From NCBI GenBank assembly GCA_040877935.1, contig JBBDNB010000057.1, positions 22,141-86,140 of the forward strand: DNA of 64,000 nt, written 5' to 3'. The translations under genes and the position numbers were made by a program. Shown here in pieces: positions 61,305-64,000 of the stretch (the stretch's first letter is position 1; every line of letters starts with the position of its first letter). The stretch comes from Chitinophagales bacterium (GTDB lineage Bacteria; Bacteroidota; Bacteroidia; Chitinophagales; CAIOSU01). Below the pieces are notes generated by a model. That model saw nothing but the letters and a program-made list of their open reading frames with translations. It made no database searches and was not told the DNA's origin.

Positions 61305-61603
61305 AATATTGTTTTCTTTTTAAAAGTTTGTTTTCCTTTGGCAAGATAAGCCGTTAGTACAAATCCATCTGTATTTGAAATTTCTTTGTAAACAACAACT
61401 ATAAATTTACCTAAAGTTTCCTGAAAGCTTTTAACTGCAATTTTTGCGCCATTACTACCCTCGTATATTACTTCAGGTTCTTCAATAGTCTCAAGTATTT
61501 CATAATAATAATCTGCAATGTCAGGGTGGCCAGTTGTTATGTGTAACCAGCGCTCAGAATTCAATCTAATTGGGACTTTGTCCTTGGAAATTGCAATATC
61601 CAC
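61286..61603 (-). CDS. Small protein paired with DUF2283, possible BECR-fold toxin-like
   Basis: The 105-residue cytosolic protein has RLNSERWLHITTGHPDIADY (about 13-32), PEVIYEGSNGAKIAVKSF and FIVVVYKEISNTDGFVLTAYLAK. The conserved histidine-containing HITTGHPDI segment and the C-terminal strand with TAY recall phage barnase/EndoU/ColicinE5/RelE-like nuclease families. I cannot confirm a catalytic set. It precedes and overlaps the DUF2283 gene. This suggests a toxin-antitoxin-like pair in which DUF2283 would be the partner, which is inference. Confidence 0.6.
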   Translation of the reverse strand: MDIAISKDKVPIRLNSERWLHITTGHPDIADYYYEILETIEEPEVIYEGSNGAKIAVKSFQETLGKFIVVVYKEISNTDGFVLTAYLAKGKQTFKKKTILWKLQN

Positions 61604-61694
61604 TTTTTAGTTTTAATTATTTTTAAGATAAATTTTCAAACTGTATTTTTCTTATTTCTATAAAAAGTAAAAATACAAAAACAAAAATCTACTC

Positions 61695-63551
61695 TCACCT
61701 CCATCTATACCTCAACGTCCCATAAAAAGCCCGACCCGGCATGGGCCTGCCCGCCATCAGCACATAGGATTCATTGCTTAAATTTTCCATGCGCAATTGC
61801 AATCGAAGCAAATGTTTCTTAAAATTAAAATCCTTGCCCAGACTCAAATTGTACAACATATAAGGTTCCAAAAAAGTACTGTTGTCCCTGCTGGTATATC
61901 TTTCCGAGCTCCATTCCTGACTGTATTCCGCAAAAAATCCCTTGTAACTCAAAAACAAAATAGACTTCACCTGGTGCTTTGGCACATAAATGCTCTGCCA
62001 ACGCTCCGCACTTTCAAAGCTGTTGTTCAGATGATAAAAAATTTGCGCTTCTAATTTCCATTCTTGATCTGGCGAAAAAGCAAATGTCACTTGCGGTTCG
62101 TAACCCCAACTCAGCACATTGTCAATATTTTGCGCCTGCCAAAATCCCTCGCTTGAAGGCAGCCAACGGATCTGATTTTTGATGCGGTACAAATACAATT
62201 GTTGGGAAAAATTAAATTGCCATTTATTCTTTTTCAAATTATAATTGCTGCTCAATTCACCGCCCCAAGAGCTTTCTGCTTCGATATCCAAATTTCCGCC
62301 CGGTTGCCAATACAGATCATTGATCGTAGGATATCGGAAATTCCTGCCACCATCTGCTCCTATGTAAAATTTCTCTTTGCCCAAGGGGAAAACCTTAAAA
62401 CCAAAATGAAATAAAAATGGCGAAACAAAATCGCTGTAAAAATCCTGTCTTAAATTCCCCGACCAGGAAAAATAATTGTTCAGGTTGTGGTTCAGCACAG
62501 TAGAAAGCACAGTGCGGTTTCTGCTTTTCACCGAGCCAATGTTTTCATTATTGACCCAATCCGTTTGGTTTTCCAATCTAGATTTTAAAATCATCTGTGG
62601 ACGAATGGCAAATTTATGCTCTGCCAGCATCATAGAAGTATGCGCAGTGGTTTGGGAATTGATCTCGGCCTGTAGGTTTTGGTATTCCAGATATTGAAAT
62701 TTATAATATCCGGCTAAACGCAGTGCATGTTTGGAGCGGCTGAGTTTGTATTGCAAATTTAGTACGCCCAAATGATCCTCTTGACTTTCACTTTGATTGC
62801 TCGACAAAATGGCCGGGGGAACTTGCCTGTCCATGAAAAAATAAGCCGCACCCCATTCCAAGGCTTGTCGGTTATTGATTTTTTTGGCTACATTATGATT
62901 GAAATTCAATCGCTGAAAAGCTGCATTCTCTTGATTTACCCACGGATTTCCAGCCTGCCCAATGTCCCTGTATTTATAATTGTTCCTGCTGCGGTCGTAG
63001 CTCAATTTGGTAGTGCTGAACAAATTTTCACTGCTAAATCTGCTTTGCGCCATCATGCGATAAGTGTGGAAACTCCCGCCCTCCAATGCTAAGTCCAAAC
63101 CGTGATTTCTGGCACTGCTAAAAACAGGATTGAAATCAAAACTGAGTAAACCGCCCAATGCTCCTGAATTTTTGGAAAGTGATGAAATGCCTTTTGTCAA
63201 ACTAAAATCCCCGGCTGATGTATTGAAAAGCGAAAGATCGGTCTGCCCAAGGAACATGCTGTTCAAATTCAAATCGCGGTACAAGACCTGGTTCTGTGCC
63301 GGTTCGGTGCCCCGCACACTCAATGAAGCAATATTGGAAGGCCCGTAATTGCGGATATACACGCCATTTTCACGTTGCAGGCTTTGGCTCAAAGCACCAA
63401 TATCAGTAGAGTGAGTAATGACCGTATCTCTCTTTCGCTGTAATTTTTTGGTGTCTGAAATTTCCACCATATCCAAATAATGCCATTCTTCCTGTGCAGT
63501 GACAATCGAAATTGTCAGCATCAAAAATGATATGAGGATAGCCTGTTTCAC
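61695..63551 (-). CDS. BtuB-like TonB-dependent receptor
   Basis: This 618-residue outer-membrane receptor has signal peptide MKQAILISFLMLTISIVTAQ and a plug domain (about 50-150). The plug includes GVYIRNYGPSNIASLSVRGT and TKGISSLSKNSGALGGLLSF. A barrel follows, ending RAFYGTLRYRWR. There is no carboxypeptidase-like extension, as in BtuB and other small receptors. The start is a GTG that overlaps the stop of the upstream sorting-domain gene (TAGTG). A BtuG-like lipoprotein lies downstream, which favours corrinoid import. No cobalamin riboswitch is visible before the operon within the window. Confidence 0.85.
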   Translation of the reverse strand: MKQAILISFLMLTISIVTAQEEWHYLDMVEISDTKKLQRKRDTVITHSTDIGALSQSLQRENGVYIRNYGPSNIASLSVRGTEPAQNQVLYRDLNLNSMFLGQTDLSLFNTSAGDFSLTKGISSLSKNSGALGGLLSFDFNPVFSSARNHGLDLALEGGSFHTYRMMAQSRFSSENLFSTTKLSYDRSRNNYKYRDIGQAGNPWVNQENAAFQRLNFNHNVAKKINNRQALEWGAAYFFMDRQVPPAILSSNQSESQEDHLGVLNLQYKLSRSKHALRLAGYYKFQYLEYQNLQAEINSQTTAHTSMMLAEHKFAIRPQMILKSRLENQTDWVNNENIGSVKSRNRTVLSTVLNHNLNNYFSWSGNLRQDFYSDFVSPFLFHFGFKVFPLGKEKFYIGADGGRNFRYPTINDLYWQPGGNLDIEAESSWGGELSSNYNLKKNKWQFNFSQQLYLYRIKNQIRWLPSSEGFWQAQNIDNVLSWGYEPQVTFAFSPDQEWKLEAQIFYHLNNSFESAERWQSIYVPKHQVKSILFLSYKGFFAEYSQEWSSERYTSRDNSTFLEPYMLYNLSLGKDFNFKKHLLRLQLRMENLSNESYVLMAGRPMPGRAFYGTLRYRWR

Positions 63552-63922
63552 TACAAAACCAGCAGTTTGCGGTAATCAAATGTATCTCCTTTCTTTACCT
63601 GCAAAATATAGCTGCCTTTGGCCAATTCCGCAGTAGAAAACTGGCGTATATCAGTTCCCAAGTAAAAAGTATTGCCATTGGTGTTAATCAGCGAAAATTC
63701 AGCGGAAACTTGGCTTTCAATATTGACCGTTTCTCCCTGTATTACCGGATTGGGAAAAATGGACAAGTTCGATTCCTTAGAAATATTTTCCTCAATGGAA
63801 GTCGTAAACCGTATCAATTCGCCCTGGGCAAAACCATCGCCTTCACCGCCTTTATAGGCTTCATTTTGAAAAGAAGCGAATAGTAAAATCAGGAATAGTA
63901 ATTGAATGTTTTTCATTTTCAT
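63551..63922 (-). CDS. Small secreted protein with type IX sorting domain, upstream of btuB
   Basis: The 123-residue protein has an N-terminal signal (MKMKNIQLLFLILLFASFQ). A YKGGEGDGFAQGE motif follows (about 24-36), then a type A sorting domain (LSIFPNPVIQGETVNIES ... LAKGSYILQVKKGDTF). Such short GGxGDGF/T9SS proteins recur upstream of TonB receptors in Bacteroidota, and their role is unknown. The stop overlaps the GTG of the receptor gene, so the two are coupled. The remaining 78 bases to the window edge show no clear riboswitch. Confidence 0.78.
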   Translation of the reverse strand: MKMKNIQLLFLILLFASFQNEAYKGGEGDGFAQGELIRFTTSIEENISKESNLSIFPNPVIQGETVNIESQVSAEFSLINTNGNTFYLGTDIRQFSTAELAKGSYILQVKKGDTFDYRKLLVL

Positions 63923-64000
63923 AAATACAGCTATTAGAACTGAGTTATCAAATTATTTTCCTCCTAACACATTGACTAAATGTTTTTTGAAGTAGGGGGG

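Noticed and set aside
63923..64000. Cobalamin riboswitch upstream of the BtuB-like operon
   Set aside because: Only 78 bases remain before the edge and no B12-box-like sequence is seen; it may lie outside the window.

Overview
The window looks like a chromosomal segment of a member of the Bacteroidota, probably on the Saprospiria/Chitinophagia side. The evidence is four proteins ending in type IX secretion (Por) sorting domains, two TonB-dependent receptors, promoters of the TTTG-N19-TAnnTTTG kind, a moderate-to-low G+C content, and a division/cell-wall cluster in the order usual for the phylum. The species cannot be named from the sequence alone.

Bases 1-13.2 kb hold a type I-B CRISPR-Cas locus, all on the minus strand. 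Reading with transcription: a WYL-domain regulator, a HIRAN-domain gene broken by an in-frame ochre codon, cas8b, cas7, cas5, cas3, a REP-associated transposase (RAYT) flanked by REP palindromes, cas6, cas1, a four-helix-bundle (S23/Avd-family) gene flanked by inverted repeats, cas2, cas4, a leader, and 16 contiguous 37-nt repeats plus one outlying degenerate repeat. Two foreign-looking units have therefore been inserted into one cas operon without breaking a cas gene. A 10-bp motif shared by the regions upstream of the WYL and HIRAN genes is a candidate operator.

Bases 13.3-20.3 kb carry tRNA-Glu with a clear promoter and terminator, gapA-pgk (lower glycolysis), an archaeal-type ATPase/DUF234 gene behind two copies of an inverted repeat, a GNAT acetyltransferase, a retropepsin-like/DUF5678 pair and a fatty acid hydroxylase-family membrane protein. 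Bases 20.4-35.8 kb are the dcw cluster mraZ-rsmH-ftsL-ftsI-murE-mraY-murD-ftsW-murG-murC-ftsQ-ftsA-ftsZ, tightly packed and mostly overlapping, behind three 10-bp-spaced MraZ-type boxes.

Bases 36-64 kb are a mixed region: large secreted surface proteins (DUF4397 repeats, a sortilin/Asp-box protein, a cohesin/dockerin-like protein), lipA, a TonB receptor, cinA followed by a parDE module and a second copy of the cinA 3' end, a 2-oxo acid dehydrogenase E2, several Bacteroidota-specific hypothetical genes, a HIT protein with an amidohydrolase lipoprotein, and at the end a BtuB/BtuG-like corrinoid uptake operon interrupted by a DUF2283 pair. Most of the unusual structure lies in the CRISPR region, the parDE insertion and the btuB-btuG interruption.
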